This document shows, piece after piece, positions 35,650 to 46,088 of a DNA stretch of 64,000 nucleotides. The notes beneath the pieces are model-generated. The model did not search any database. It saw nothing but the letters and a program-made list of their open reading frames with translations, and was not told where the DNA came from. Within the stretch, counting starts at the first letter, position 1, and the number at the start of each line of letters is the position of its first letter. Both the position numbers and the translations under genes were made by a program. Source of the stretch: Bacillota bacterium (GTDB lineage: Bacteria; Bacillota; Clostridia; Acetivibrionales; DTU013); the NCBI GenBank assembly GCA_023439545.1, contig JAEXNT010000051.1:1-64000 (forward strand), given 5' to 3'.

Positions 35650-35985
35650 ATGGCAAACAAAGAAAATAGCTTAGCACGTACAAAATGGATGTGCAAATAT
35701 CACATTGTGTTCACTCCAAAGTATAGACGAAAAGTAATTTACAATCAATACAAGGAGAGTATACGAGAGATTATTAAACAACTATGCAACTGCAAAGGTG
35801 TGGGAATACTAGAAGGGCATCTGATGCCGGACCACATCCATATGTTAGTAAGCATTCCACCGAAGCAAAGTGTATCAAGCTTTATGGGATATCTTAAAGG
35901 GAAGAGTGCATTAATGATATTTGATAAGCATGCAAACTTCAAGTATAAGTTTGGAAACCGACACTTTGGGGCAGAAGGGTATTAA
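35650..35985 (+). pseudogene. tnpA: IS200/IS605 TnpA transposase, C-terminally truncated
   Basis: The frame MANKENSLARTKWMCKYHIVFTPKYRRKVIY is a typical Y1 HUH transposase start, and the HUH metal motif is present in PDHIHML. It runs to KFGNRHFGAEGY and stops at about 111 residues, whereas the family has about 130-155. The helix with the catalytic tyrosine (usual context YIxxQ) is missing, and the normal FW in NRHFW is FG here. The start is ATG 35650 after AAAAGGTGA. It cannot transpose by itself, although the left-end hairpin could still be used in trans. Confidence 0.8.
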
Positions 35986-36049
35986 GCCATTCTGTCCTAC
36001 AAGCCCCGATCAAAATTATCATAGAAAGTCAATTTACAGAGAATGTTTC

Positions 36050-36194
36050 ACACCGTCAATGCGTGGCTTTTTACACTACAGAGCATCCGACCTAGCTTCT
36101 TTGCCGCTCTGTTCTTGTTTCCGTTCTGCTTTATTAGTTCCTTGATAGTCTGGTACTTCTTTTCTGCATCAATTGGTAAATTAACCTTCCGCAA
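36050..36194 (-). pseudogene. ISNCY-like transposase N-terminal relic
   Basis: On the minus strand, a TTG at 36194 after GGGGTGA starts a frame reading LRKVNLPIDAEKKYQTIKEL and IKQNGNKNRAAKKLGRMLCSV, the N-terminal helix-turn-helix pattern of ISNCY-type transposases, then runs into a stop. Only about 48 residues remain. The rest of 35986-36566 shows nothing convincing apart from the region just before the kinase gene, which reads as decayed coding sequence of unknown origin. Confidence 0.42.
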
Positions 36195-36566
36195 TAATTT
36201 CACCCCATATATTTTCTATGGCGTTATTACATATCGCTTCATGTTGAGACAAAATCACTGATGGCTTTTCAAGACAATATCATAACGGATCACATGCGTT
36301 TGCCGTGTGTTAAATATAATGTTGTGTTCTATAACTTAGCATGTTATAATTGTCTCAAAATTTACCAAGGTATGGCCGGCATATCTGCGAGCTATAAAAT
36401 TCACTGATAAAAAGTACATAGAAAGCGGTACTATATGAAGTAGGTGGTAAAAAGTACGCCTTTTCGAAGGACTAGGCAGAATCAGATGCCAATGGAATGT
36501 GACATTCACGACATACGGATGGACTGGCCGCGTGGTTAAATTTAAACTTTTGGAGGAGTATACCTG

Positions 36567-37508
36567 ATGAAACAGTACGATGTAATTGCGATAGGTGAAC
36601 TGAATGTCGATCTTATTGTAACAGGGCTGGACGGCACTCCCCGGATCGGGCAGGAGACTATTGCGGATAATTATTCCCTTGTACTTGGCAGTTCGACTGC
36701 TATTTGCGCATGTGGTATTTCAAATCTCGGCCTTAAAACCGGCTTCGTGGGGAAAGTCGGAAAGGATAGATTTGGTGAGGTGGTTCTTGAAGGCCTGCAA
36801 AAGTATGGAATCGACATGAATAATATTGTAGCTGACGAAGAAATAAAAACCGGGATTACAATTTCACTCAGCTGCAAAAGCGACAGGGCACTGGTGACAT
36901 GCCTGGGTTCAATAGATGCGCTTAGGTTTGAGGATATCGATGTTTCACTGCTGAAACAAACCAGGCATATACATGTAGGTTCATATTTTTTACAAAGTAA
37001 TTTGAGAAGCGACATACCAAGGCTTTTTGCATTAGCAATGGAAAATGGGGCGTCAACTTCGCTTGATGCAGGGTGGGATAACTCTCAAGTGTGGGATTAT
37101 GGAATATCGGAAGCTTTGAAGTATACAAATATATTTTTCCCAAATGAAGTTGAAGCATTAAATATTACAAAAGCCGATAATGTCAAAAGCGCAGCTAGTA
37201 TTCTTTCGAAGAAATGCGAGACAGTCGTCATTAAGTGCGGTCCAAGAGGTGCTATAGCACAAACAGGGAGTAAACAGTTTTTTAAAGATACATATGATTT
37301 GAAGCCGGTTGATACTACCGGCGCCGGTGATTCATTCAATGCCGGCTACATATATGCATACCTGAGAGGATTTGAAGTGGAAAAATGTTTGGAATACGGG
37401 AATGCATGCGGTTCGATAAGTGTTACCAGGATAGGCGGAGCGTCATCCTGCGCATCCCTGGATGAAGTGCGGGCTCTTATTGATACAGGTAAGACATCGT
37501 TGAAATAA
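36567..37508 (+). CDS. PfkB-family sugar kinase
   Basis: A 313-residue ribokinase-like carbohydrate kinase. Signature 1 lies in VLGSSTAICACGISNLG-K-GFVGKVGKDRFG and signature 2 in DTTGAGDSFNAGYIYAYL, which contains the catalytic Asp and anion hole. GGAGG lies about 9 bases before the ATG. It is the first intact gene right of the tRNA junction. It may phosphorylate a ketose, fructose, 2-keto-3-deoxy sugar acid or similar. FucK proper is an FGGY kinase, so this is not the missing fuculokinase by family, though a substitute role is possible. No operon partner is intact: chromate transporter relics and a ROK relic follow. Confidence 0.87.
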   Translation: MKQYDVIAIGELNVDLIVTGLDGTPRIGQETIADNYSLVLGSSTAICACGISNLGLKTGFVGKVGKDRFGEVVLEGLQKYGIDMNNIVADEEIKTGITISLSCKSDRALVTCLGSIDALRFEDIDVSLLKQTRHIHVGSYFLQSNLRSDIPRLFALAMENGASTSLDAGWDNSQVWDYGISEALKYTNIFFPNEVEALNITKADNVKSAASILSKKCETVVIKCGPRGAIAQTGSKQFFKDTYDLKPVDTTGAGDSFNAGYIYAYLRGFEVEKCLEYGNACGSISVTRIGGASSCASLDEVRALIDTGKTSLK

Positions 37509-37639
37509 AGTCGTTTACTGACCTGCGGTAAGATACTTCAGTTTATTACAGAGTATTGTCGTTCTGACGATCAAATATTTGATACGTTGAGTTTTGGTGG
37601 TAATATTGGTTTTGCTGAACTCCAGATTACTGTTTAATA

Positions 37640-38738
37640 TTTTTTTTGCTTTTTTTAAAATATCTCCTGTTACGTTTGGCGGGGGGTTTGCGATGATACC
37701 GGTTTTGGAACGGGAAATTGTCGAGAAAAAAAGTGGATGAAAAATAATGAAATGGTCGATATATTCGCAATATCCCAATCAGCACCCGGCGCTATCGGTG
37801 TTAATTCAGCAATTTGTATAGGTTACCATCTTGCCGGAATAGCGGGAGCTTTGGTGGCAAATGATCGGCATTGTTCTGCCCACATTCACAGTTATGCTAA
37901 TTCTTGCGACGATTATGTCGACGTTTCAAAGTAACCGGTATGCACAGGCAGTTTTGGCTGGAATTAAGCCTGCACTTATAGCTTTCGCCGGATACAAAAT
38001 GTGAAGGACGGCTTTGAAGGATAAAACAGGTTATATACTTTTTTTTATTACGTTTACTGCACTCCTTATTTTTAGAAATATGAATATTCTTATATTAATA
38101 CTTGCAGGCGCCTTTTTGGGAATCGTCGCTAAAAAAGCTACGGATATAAAAATCGTTAAAGGCAAGATTGACTTGGCCAGGAGATATAAAAAAGGCCTTT
38201 ATTGGAAAGATTTTTTTCTTTTTTCAAAATTGGCAGTATATGTTTTGACGGTGGATACGTAGCGATACCTATAATCCAGAATGAACTGGAAGCAAACAGC
38301 TGGCTGAATATTGAAAAATTTCCAAGATATAATTTCTGTCTCTGCTATGGCGCCCGGACCCATAGCAACAAATAGCGCAACAATAATCGGATATGAGTTA
38401 TCAGGTTTGCCGGGTGCAATTTGCGCCTGTATAGCTATTGTTTTGCCGCCTTTTTTATTCTTACTCGCGATACTTAAATTATTTAAGAAATTTCATAGCA
38501 GTAAAATAATTGATTCTGCTTTTTATGGATTGAGACCTGTCATAGTTGGTATCATATTCAACGCAGCATTCAGGTTTGCCTACGGCAATGGAATGATCGG
38601 CGGACAATTACCGTTTGATGTAAAAAGCCTTCTTGTGATGTTTGCTTCGTTTTTTTTTACTGATGAAAAAGAGAATTAGTCCTGTTATTATTATAGCCAT
38701 ATTTGGTATTGCAGGCTTATTTTTATATTACTGAAAGG
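37640..38738 (+). pseudogene. chromate transporter pair (two CHR half genes), decayed
   Basis: Broken frames spell two consecutive CHR-domain proteins. The first gives FFKISPVTFGGGFAMIPVLE, a stop, then MVDIFAISQSAPGAIGVNSA, GYHLAGIAGALVA and, after another shift, LKDKTGYILFFITFTAL. The second begins RYKKGLYWKDFFLFSKL, shifts, and continues GYVAIPIIQNELEANSWL, ISVSAMAPGPIATNSATIIG and a long hydrophobic region to about 38738. CHR proteins move chromate or other oxyanions such as sulfate. At least three frameshifts make both non-functional. Interesting in view of sulfate-releasing enzymes in the neighbourhood, although a link is speculative. Confidence 0.75.
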
Positions 38739-38818
38739 ACCCAACCTGCATACTTATTGCCAATCTGGTTATATAGGACTATAATTGAGAAAAAGCTTGT
38801 ATATTTTGTGGAGTTTCT

Positions 38819-39869
38819 ATGTATGAAGTTTTAAATTGCCTTGCTGACTTGAGTAAAGAGAAAAAGGAATTATTCAGTATTATACAAAAGAAGGGGCCTG
38901 TTGAAAAAAGCAAAATACTTGAACTGAGCGGAATGAAGCTAACCACATTGAACAGGCTGATGAAGCCGTTGCTGGAGCAAAAATTGATCGTCGAATCCGG
39001 TATAGGCGAATCGTCGGGTGGAAGAAAACCTGCCCTTTACAGTGTCAATACAAACGATTACCGGATTGTCGGGATTGATTTGTCAAGAACCTACAGCGAG
39101 GTTGCTATTGTAAATTTGAGGATGGATATACTCTTCAAGGAACGGTTTGAAATGGATGAGTCCTTTACTCCTGACAAGACTTTGGCAAAGATAACAGTCA
39201 TCATTAACGAAGGTTTACGTCGTATAAATACTGAAAGACAGAAGCTATTGGGAATAGGAGTTGGGACGGTAGGACCAATCGACAGGCACAACGGCGTTAT
39301 AATCAACCCTGTAAATTTTCCTGCACACGGGTGGTTGAATATCCCGGTAAAATCAATATTTTCCAGTGAGTTCAATTGTCCCGTATCTATAGATAATGGA
39401 GCAAACACGGCGGTCTTATCGGAATACCTTTTCGGTTGCGGAAAAGAAAACGACAGCATCGTTTATTTTAATTGCGGAATTGGTATAAGGACAGGAGTAA
39501 TATCAAACGGAAAGATAATAAGGACAATGTATGACACTGAGGATGTATTCGGACATATGACAATTGATGTCGACGGCGAGCCTTGCAGTTGTGGGAATTT
39601 CGGCTGCATAGAGCGCTATTCCTCCATTCCTGCAATAACGAAGAGTTTCATCACATTATATCAATTTGCTTAATCCGGGATTGGTCATTTTAAGCGGTAT
39701 CATGATAAAGCATTCGAAATTGTTTTTTGATATTTGTACCGAAATTGCATTAAGGAGGCATCATATAAAAGGACAAAAAGAGATTATGTTTAGCAAAAAC
39801 GGATTTTTTAAGGATAATGCGATTTCAGTCGGCGCTGCTGCAATGGCAGTCGAAGACAGCCTTTTATAG
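38819..39869 (+). pseudogene. ROK-family repressor with internal deletion
   Basis: The first frame (38819-39673) gives a winged helix (EKSKILELSGMKLTTLNRLMKPL), the ROK domain (IVGIDLSRTYSEVAI, GIGVGTVGPIDRHNGVI, SIDNGANTAVLSEY) and the zinc motif CSCGNFGCIE. It stops after SFITLYQFA. The other frame gives YINLLNPGLVILSG...HIKGQKEIMFSKNG...DNAISVGAAAMAVEDS, the normal ROK C-terminus, ending at 39869. About 60-70 residues expected between the two are missing, so a deletion with frameshift inactivated it. It may have controlled the kinase or the sulfatase locus next to it. Confidence 0.75.
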
Positions 39870-39975
39870 AATGAACCTCTGTTTTTTTAACTACTTTTAA
39901 CCAAAAGTGTAAAAAGGTACATGCAACAGATGGATGGTCCTAGTATTTATCTTATAATATATAAGGAGGTATCCT

Positions 39976-41100
39976 GTGCCGCCGCTAAATTTGCTGATAA
40001 AGCCAGCGTCCAGCTTGTGCAATATGAAGTGCAAATACTGCTTTTATAATTCCATAGCTGAGAACAGGTTAACGAAATCTTATGGAATCATGAGCAGCGA
40101 TTTGCTTGAAAAGCTTATAGAGAGAGCGTTCCAATATGTGGAAGGTTTCTGTACCTTTGCTTTCCAGGGAGGGGAACCTACACTGGCAGGACTTGATTTT
40201 TCTGAAAAATTCGTTCGTTATGTAAATAAATATAATGTTAATAAAGTAAAAATCCAATATGCTATACAGACAAACGGAATTAGTATTGACCAAAGCTGGA
40301 CTGATTTTTTTTCTGCAAACAATTTTCTTGTCGGCATTTCATTAGACGGTCCAAGAGACATCCATGACGGTTTCAGGCAGAATAAGAGCGGCAAAGGCTC
40401 CTTTGACAAAGTAATGAAAGCAATCGAGCTTTTTAACAGGTCGAATGTACAATACAACATACTTTGTGTAGTTCATGCTCTGACAGCCAGACATTCGCAA
40501 AAGATCTTCAACTTTTATAAAAGAAATCACTTCAGATACCTACAGTTTATACCTTGCATTGATCCTCTAGGCCAAAAACCCGGAGAAAATAATTATTCCC
40601 TTACGCCCGAAATGTATGCGCATTTTCTGAATACTATTTTTGACGCGTGGTACTCAGAAATTACTTCAGGGCATCCAATAAGCATCCGTTATTTTGACAA
40701 CCTGGCGGGGATGCTTATAGGCTATCCACCCGAATCCTGCGGAATGTCCGGAATTTGTACGGCTTACTTCGTAATAGAGGCTGATGGAAGCGTGTACCCC
40801 TGCGATTTTTATGCTACGGACGAATGGCGCCTTGGGAATATCAATGAAGAAGGCTTCCATGAATTAATAAAAACGGAAGCAGCTGAGCGGTTTGTTGAAA
40901 CATCGAGGTATATCGACCCGTCATGCAGAGTATGCACTTATTACAGCTTATGCCGGGGAGGCTGCCGAAGGTTTAGGGAGCCATTTTCCTGTAATTTACC
41001 TGCGCTTAATTATTACTGTTCATCATATAAGGCTTTCTTTAGATATGCAGGGGATCGTCTCAAGAAAATTGCGCATATGTACTCCGCGATGCGATTTTAA
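39976..41100 (+). CDS. anaerobic sulfatase-maturating enzyme (radical SAM, SPASM)
   Basis: A 374-residue radical-SAM enzyme that converts the active-site Cys (or Ser) of sulfatases to C-alpha-formylglycine in the cytoplasm. The SAM cluster motif is C15-x3-C19-x2-C22 (CNMKCKYC), followed by FAFQGGEPTLAG and GISLDGPRDIHDGFR, all typical of anSME. The C-terminal SPASM cysteines occur in SCGMSGICTAYFVI, YPCDFY and CRVCTYYSLCRGGCRRF. The GTG start has AAGGAGGT 5 bases upstream. It heads the locus whose sulfatase at 49261 has the matching motif CMPAR, so its client is probably that enzyme. A TATAAT box at 39953 could be the -10 of the operon. Peptide-modifying relatives exist, but the context favours a sulfatase. 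Confidence 0.92.
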   Translation: MPPLNLLIKPASSLCNMKCKYCFYNSIAENRLTKSYGIMSSDLLEKLIERAFQYVEGFCTFAFQGGEPTLAGLDFSEKFVRYVNKYNVNKVKIQYAIQTNGISIDQSWTDFFSANNFLVGISLDGPRDIHDGFRQNKSGKGSFDKVMKAIELFNRSNVQYNILCVVHALTARHSQKIFNFYKRNHFRYLQFIPCIDPLGQKPGENNYSLTPEMYAHFLNTIFDAWYSEITSGHPISIRYFDNLAGMLIGYPPESCGMSGICTAYFVIEADGSVYPCDFYATDEWRLGNINEEGFHELIKTEAAERFVETSRYIDPSCRVCTYYSLCRGGCRRFREPFSCNLPALNYYCSSYKAFFRYAGDRLKKIAHMYSAMRF

Positions 41101-41150
41101 GGAATCCGAAGAACTGCCTTGTAAGGACTGAACTTTTGAGAGGGTTTATT

Positions 41151-43031
41151 ATGATGAGGTCGATTTGGCTACAAAAATATTCCATGATGATAAAAAAGCT
41201 CTTATTCGGGAAGATTCGCAACCGCCTTATCGTTACGTTTGCCTTTATATTTGCTTTGACAACTGCAGGCATCATCTCTATTTATTATTACAAGACTACA
41301 ACCGACAACAAAAAGGAATTTATAAACAACAAGCTGAAACTTCTTCATCAAGCCAACAACGAGATGGAAAGCCTGTTTAAACAGATAGACGATCTTTCTC
41401 TTGTTCTTTTTCAGGAAGGCGTAATCTGGGACAGCGTTCTATCAAACAAAAGAGATCCTGAGGAGATACGCAATGATGTTTTTCTGAAGGAGCGTTTATT
41501 CGAATCTCTTATGAGAATCTACCGTAGCAATACTAATATCATGGGTGTTACTCTATACGTTAATAAAATCGACCGGGTATATATTATCGACAATATCGTT
41601 TTCAATGATATGTTTCCTACTACGGGACAGAATCATCCGTTTTTTGTGGACAAACCCGGCGTCAAATCAGACAGATGGTACTTGGATGCCGTCGGGAATG
41701 CGGATAGATTATGCTTGTCCCAGGGAGGAATTCTCGCAAAAATGAAGAGAGGAGATTACAAGGACAGCAATTTTACACTTTCAAGGGCATTTCTGGATCC
41801 ATTTACAAGAAGACCTTCGCTTTTGGTAAGCTATAGCATTGACAAGGCCTTTTTTAACAATCTCGATGAAGAGATCAAAACCATGAATGAAAATATAATA
41901 TTCGTTTTACCGAAGAGTGATGTTTTTATTGATGTTTCAAATGAGGCTTCGAAATTTAGTAATGCGGACCTGCCGTTGGATAAAATCAAGGGAAAAGCCT
42001 CAGAAGCAGTCAGTTTCGGAAGTAACAACGAGTACCTGGCGCTTTTTGATAACGAGAAGAGTTCAGGGGGCTACTTGATGGATATCATTTCCTATGATGA
42101 TTTGAACCGGAATACCAAAAGAAATGCACTTTACAGCATTCTGTTCGGTCTTGGCTTTTTTGCAATAGGGTGTGCAGGTATCGTACTACTGTCGGTTAGA
42201 ATATCAAAACCTATAAATAAGCTTGCCAGGGCAATGGAACAGATCGAGAAGAACAATATTAACGTTATAGCCGTAAGTCATAGCTATAATGAAATCGGTA
42301 AACTGGAAAACAGTTTTAATGAAATGATACAAAGAATCAATGACCTTATTAACCGGGAATATAAAGCAAGACTCAGGGAAAAGCAGGCGCGTATTGAAAC
42401 GCTTCAGGCAAAGATAAACCCGCATTTCCTTAATAATACGCTTCAGGTGATAAGCGGAATTGCAATAGAGAACCATGTGCTTGAAATAGAAAATATAATA
42501 AAGGCGTTGAGTTCAATATTGCGGTATAGTCTATACAAAAGCAAACGATTCGTAACGCTCGGAGAGGAAATGGAAAATGTCAGCAACTATCTGCTTATTC
42601 AGAAGTATAGATATGGATGCAATCTCGTCGTTAATAATAAAGTCGATTCAAAATTGCTTGATTTTATTATACCATCCCTTACCATCCAGCCGATTGTTGA
42701 AAACTCCATTATTCACGGAATAGAAAGAAAGGCCGGCAAGGGTTTGATCGAGATATCTGTTGAAGCAGAAAGCGAAAACATTTTTATTACCGTATCGGAC
42801 AATGGAATTGGCATTACGGAGAATTCTTTAAACAGCCTGAACGAAGAAATGGAAAATGTGTCAACGGATGATGAGACTCATGGGCTAAGAAATGTCAATG
42901 CCAGGCTAAAATACTATTTTGGGGAAGAATTCAGGCTCAAGTTTGAAAGTGAACCCGACAAGGGTACCGTAGTTCAAGTTAGACTTCCGATAGACCGAAG
43001 AATTGAATCTGGAGGAATGGACCATGTATAA
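41151..43031 (+). CDS. YesM-type sensor histidine kinase (sulfatase locus)
   Basis: A 626-residue membrane kinase. Transmembrane helices lie at about 20-40 and 330-350, bracketing an extracytoplasmic sensor domain. HAMP follows, then INPHFLNNTLQ with phospho-acceptor near H425, and an HATPase domain with VSDNGIGIT and GTVVQVRLP. The ATG at 41151 is preceded by GAGAGGG at a good distance; a TTG at 41136 is less likely. It overlaps the regulator at 43024 by 8 bases. It probably senses the imported sulfated saccharide, alone or through one of the two binding proteins. Confidence 0.92.
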   Translation: MMRSIWLQKYSMMIKKLLFGKIRNRLIVTFAFIFALTTAGIISIYYYKTTTDNKKEFINNKLKLLHQANNEMESLFKQIDDLSLVLFQEGVIWDSVLSNKRDPEEIRNDVFLKERLFESLMRIYRSNTNIMGVTLYVNKIDRVYIIDNIVFNDMFPTTGQNHPFFVDKPGVKSDRWYLDAVGNADRLCLSQGGILAKMKRGDYKDSNFTLSRAFLDPFTRRPSLLVSYSIDKAFFNNLDEEIKTMNENIIFVLPKSDVFIDVSNEASKFSNADLPLDKIKGKASEAVSFGSNNEYLALFDNEKSSGGYLMDIISYDDLNRNTKRNALYSILFGLGFFAIGCAGIVLLSVRISKPINKLARAMEQIEKNNINVIAVSHSYNEIGKLENSFNEMIQRINDLINREYKARLREKQARIETLQAKINPHFLNNTLQVISGIAIENHVLEIENIIKALSSILRYSLYKSKRFVTLGEEMENVSNYLLIQKYRYGCNLVVNNKVDSKLLDFIIPSLTIQPIVENSIIHGIERKAGKGLIEISVEAESENIFITVSDNGIGITENSLNSLNEEMENVSTDDETHGLRNVNARLKYYFGEEFRLKFESEPDKGTVVQVRLPIDRRIESGGMDHV

Positions 43032-44622
43032 AGCCGTTATTATTGACGATGAAATTTATGTCCGCAGAACACTTAGAATTGTTGGCTTATGGCACGAGCA
43101 TAAAATTGAGATTGTGGGCGAAGCAGCGGACGGGGATGAAGCCTATAGGCTTATTACAAAAGAGAGGCCTGATCTTGCAATTATCGATATGAAAATGCCT
43201 GGCATGGACGGTACCGGACTTTTGATGCGACTGAAAAATGAAGGAATACGCCTTAAAGTCATAATATTAAGCGGCTACTCTGATTTTAAATTCACAAAAC
43301 ATGCAATAGAGTACGGAGTCGTTGATTATCTGCTGAAACCGATCGACAGGGAGGAACTGAATAGTACGCTTGCCAGAACGGTGGAAACTATCCGGATTGA
43401 AAGAGAAACCATTAATGCGTCCATGGGAAAGCTGGTATACAAAAGGGAAGTAGACATGTTTGTCAAGGAGCAGATCCTATACAGCTTGTTGCGCTATGGA
43501 AAGGAACCCGACACAATCAATAATCCCAAAGCCTATCTGACGGAGTTTGTTTTTGAGGAGTATGTAACTGCCGTTGTCGCGCCGTCAAGTAAATTTAGAT
43601 TGACTGATCAGGGCAATGACGGAAACATGCTGAAAAGAGTAAAGGATGCAGTCATGAAATTCTTCGAAGGCAAATCCGGCTGTGAAGCAGTCTCCATGAA
43701 TGATAATACCGGCCTTTTATCAATTATTATGGGCTTTGGCAGGCCTGAACGCACGTATAACAGGCTTAAAGCCGGAGAAATGCTTGACAATCTGATGTGT
43801 TATTTACAGGAGCGCGATATATCGGCATGTAAAATCGGGGTGGGGACTTTTTGCAGTGAAATCTGCAACATCTGCATATCGTTCAAAAAAGCGTGTGATG
43901 CGCTTGAATATGGAAATATACTGAATGGGATCATTTATTATGCCGACGAGATTCAAAAAAATGATTCCGCTTTTGCTGGGTTCCTTGATCAAAGCATCGA
44001 AAATATGGGGCTGCAGTTCAAGGTGGGGAACTATAAGGGGTTATGCAACATGCCGAGGCAATATATACAGGAAATGAGCCGCAATAGTTATGTTGAGGTC
44101 GCCGGGCTAAGACGGTTATTCGATAAATGGATCAATACCGTCGAAGAGGCATTTAAACGGGCAGATATCGGGATTGAATTTATGGATGGACTCAAGTATG
44201 AACTCTTAAAGGCAATGGGGACGTATAACATAAAGGATATAACCGCGGCCGTAGAGGATATGATCAATGAAATTATGAAAAATATTGTGCGTAATGAAAA
44301 CTTATTGCAGAAGAATACAATTGTAAAAATACGGGAATATGTTGATGAAAATTACTGCAATGACATTTCACTGCAATCTATAGCCCAAACATTTTATTTA
44401 AATAAGGAATATATTTCGCGGGCCTATAAAAAGAAATATAATATTAACATTATGACGTATCTGCGCGATTTGAAGCTTAAGAAAGCGCTGGAACTCTTGA
44501 ATGGAGACGTAAAGGTACAGGATGTCGCTATGGCCGTGGGCTTTAAGGACTTTAACTATTTCAGCAAGATATTTAAATCGGTTTATGGTACTACTCCTAC
44601 TCAATATACCAATTTACAGTGA
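43024..44622 (+). CDS. YesN-type response regulator (sulfatase locus)
   Basis: A 532-residue response regulator with receiver domain (acidic pocket D8-D9, phospho-acceptor D55 in AIIDMKMPGMDG, conserved K in DYLLKPID), a long variable middle region and a C-terminal AraC-type HTH (DISLQSIAQTFYLNKEYISR; FKDFNYFSKIFKSVYGTTP). The ATG at 43024 (MYKAVIIDDE) follows GGAGG by 7-8 bases; the frame extends upstream inside the kinase gene but without a site. It presumably activates the downstream transporter and enzyme genes. Confidence 0.92.
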   Translation: MYKAVIIDDEIYVRRTLRIVGLWHEHKIEIVGEAADGDEAYRLITKERPDLAIIDMKMPGMDGTGLLMRLKNEGIRLKVIILSGYSDFKFTKHAIEYGVVDYLLKPIDREELNSTLARTVETIRIERETINASMGKLVYKREVDMFVKEQILYSLLRYGKEPDTINNPKAYLTEFVFEEYVTAVVAPSSKFRLTDQGNDGNMLKRVKDAVMKFFEGKSGCEAVSMNDNTGLLSIIMGFGRPERTYNRLKAGEMLDNLMCYLQERDISACKIGVGTFCSEICNICISFKKACDALEYGNILNGIIYYADEIQKNDSAFAGFLDQSIENMGLQFKVGNYKGLCNMPRQYIQEMSRNSYVEVAGLRRLFDKWINTVEEAFKRADIGIEFMDGLKYELLKAMGTYNIKDITAAVEDMINEIMKNIVRNENLLQKNTIVKIREYVDENYCNDISLQSIAQTFYLNKEYISRAYKKKYNINIMTYLRDLKLKKALELLNGDVKVQDVAMAVGFKDFNYFSKIFKSVYGTTPTQYTNLQ

Positions 44623-44636
44623 AGGAGAGTGACTTT

Positions 44637-45959
44637 ATGTCCCAAAAACTTAATGTGACCGTATGTAAAATAACAGCTTTTTTCATATTGCTGACATCCT
44701 GTCTGAATGGATGCGCTGATACAGATTACACGGGTGAAGTTGATAAACTGCAGGGACAAAATACGTCAGTCAGCAGTACAATAGCAAAAAAACCGGTAAT
44801 TATCAAATTGTTGAACGGCGGAGACAATAAGGCTGAATTATTTTCGAAAGTGGCCAATTCTTTTAACAATAGTCAAAAGGATGTTGAGCTTATAGTTGAA
44901 ACAGATACGGTTAACTATAAAACTCGAATCAAGACATTGCTTTCTTCGAATCAGGGGCCAGATATATTTACTCACATTATTGGCCGTGAGATGGGGGAGT
45001 ATGTCGATGCCGGCTATCTTAAGGATTTAACCGGGGAAGCTTTCCTTGACGAGGTCAGGCCGGAAGCATTGGAATCCTCCACTTACAATGGAAGAGTCTA
45101 TATACTCCCTATTGATACCCAGATTTACGGAATATTCTACAATAGAAAAATATTCAAAGATGCCGGAATAAAAAAAATACCAAAAACTATTGACGAACTC
45201 AAAGATACTGTTAAAAAAGTGAAAAGTAAGTCTATGATACCCTTTTCAATGTTGTATAAGGATTCCTATTCTCCAGGGCAGATTATTACAATCGGTGCTT
45301 CTTCTCTTTTCGCCGATGCCAACCACCGTATTGAAGGCGATGCTTCCTTTACCTTCAAGAAACCTGAATTCAAGCGTTTCTTGGATATTTTGGATATTAT
45401 GAGAGATAATTCGCAGCCTGATTTCCTGAATACGGATATACATGACCAATATTTGCTTTTTTCGGAGGAAAAGGCTGCTATGATGCCATGTGGAAATTGG
45501 GCCATCATGCAGATCAGGGAGATGAACCCCAAAATAGATGCCGGAATATTTCCTCTGCCTGTGTCCGACAATCCGGAAGATATTCTTGTACCTGCTGATT
45601 ACCAGCTTGGTTTTAATGTATATGCACATACCAAGAACATGGAGGCGGTAAGGAAATTTCTGGAATTCTTCGTTGATTCGGATGGACCTGCTAAAACTTA
45701 CTACGAAAGCAACGGTGTTCCAACTGCTATTATTACGAAAGATGCCTATATCGATCCCATGCTCCACGAGATTATGAATCTGGCGGATTCGGGACAATCA
45801 GTACATTGGTTGAGCAACTCTTCTCCTATAGGATTCAATGAAGAGTGTGCAGATCTTACGAAACAATATATAGTTGCCGGCGGTATGGACAGGGACAATT
45901 TCATTGACAGGCTTGACAGGTTGTTCAAAGAAGCGGCAAGCGAACCACACGGCGAATGA
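44637..45959 (+). CDS. sugar ABC transporter substrate-binding lipoprotein 1 (sulfatase locus)
   Basis: A 440-residue family 1 solute-binding protein. Signal peptide, then lipobox LNGC (Cys near residue 25), so it is a lipoprotein. Family hallmarks are GPDIFTHIIGREMGEYVDAG, YILPIDTQIYGIFYN and EKAAMMPCGNWAIMQIRE. The ATG at 44637 follows AAGGAG; the GTG at 44619 overlaps the regulator stop. The next gene is a clear paralogue (shared GxxVxILPIDTQ/CIPLDCQ and AAMM.GSWA-type stretches), so this locus has two binding proteins for one permease pair. One might serve the sensor kinase or a different chain length. Confidence 0.9.
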   Translation: MSQKLNVTVCKITAFFILLTSCLNGCADTDYTGEVDKLQGQNTSVSSTIAKKPVIIKLLNGGDNKAELFSKVANSFNNSQKDVELIVETDTVNYKTRIKTLLSSNQGPDIFTHIIGREMGEYVDAGYLKDLTGEAFLDEVRPEALESSTYNGRVYILPIDTQIYGIFYNRKIFKDAGIKKIPKTIDELKDTVKKVKSKSMIPFSMLYKDSYSPGQIITIGASSLFADANHRIEGDASFTFKKPEFKRFLDILDIMRDNSQPDFLNTDIHDQYLLFSEEKAAMMPCGNWAIMQIREMNPKIDAGIFPLPVSDNPEDILVPADYQLGFNVYAHTKNMEAVRKFLEFFVDSDGPAKTYYESNGVPTAIITKDAYIDPMLHEIMNLADSGQSVHWLSNSSPIGFNEECADLTKQYIVAGGMDRDNFIDRLDRLFKEAASEPHGE

Positions 45960-46088
45960 TCCATGGTCAAAATTTTACTGTCAGGAAGTCAATGAAGTCC
46001 ATTCCAAAGCTGCCGCTATCGTTATAATATTACAACAGGATAGAAAGTGTGCACTTTCCCAATTTACTTAATTTAAGGGAGGATAAGC

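Noticed and set aside
36567..37508. PfkB kinase as the missing fuculokinase
   Set aside because: FucK belongs to the FGGY family; a PfkB substitute is possible but unsupported, so no symbol was given.
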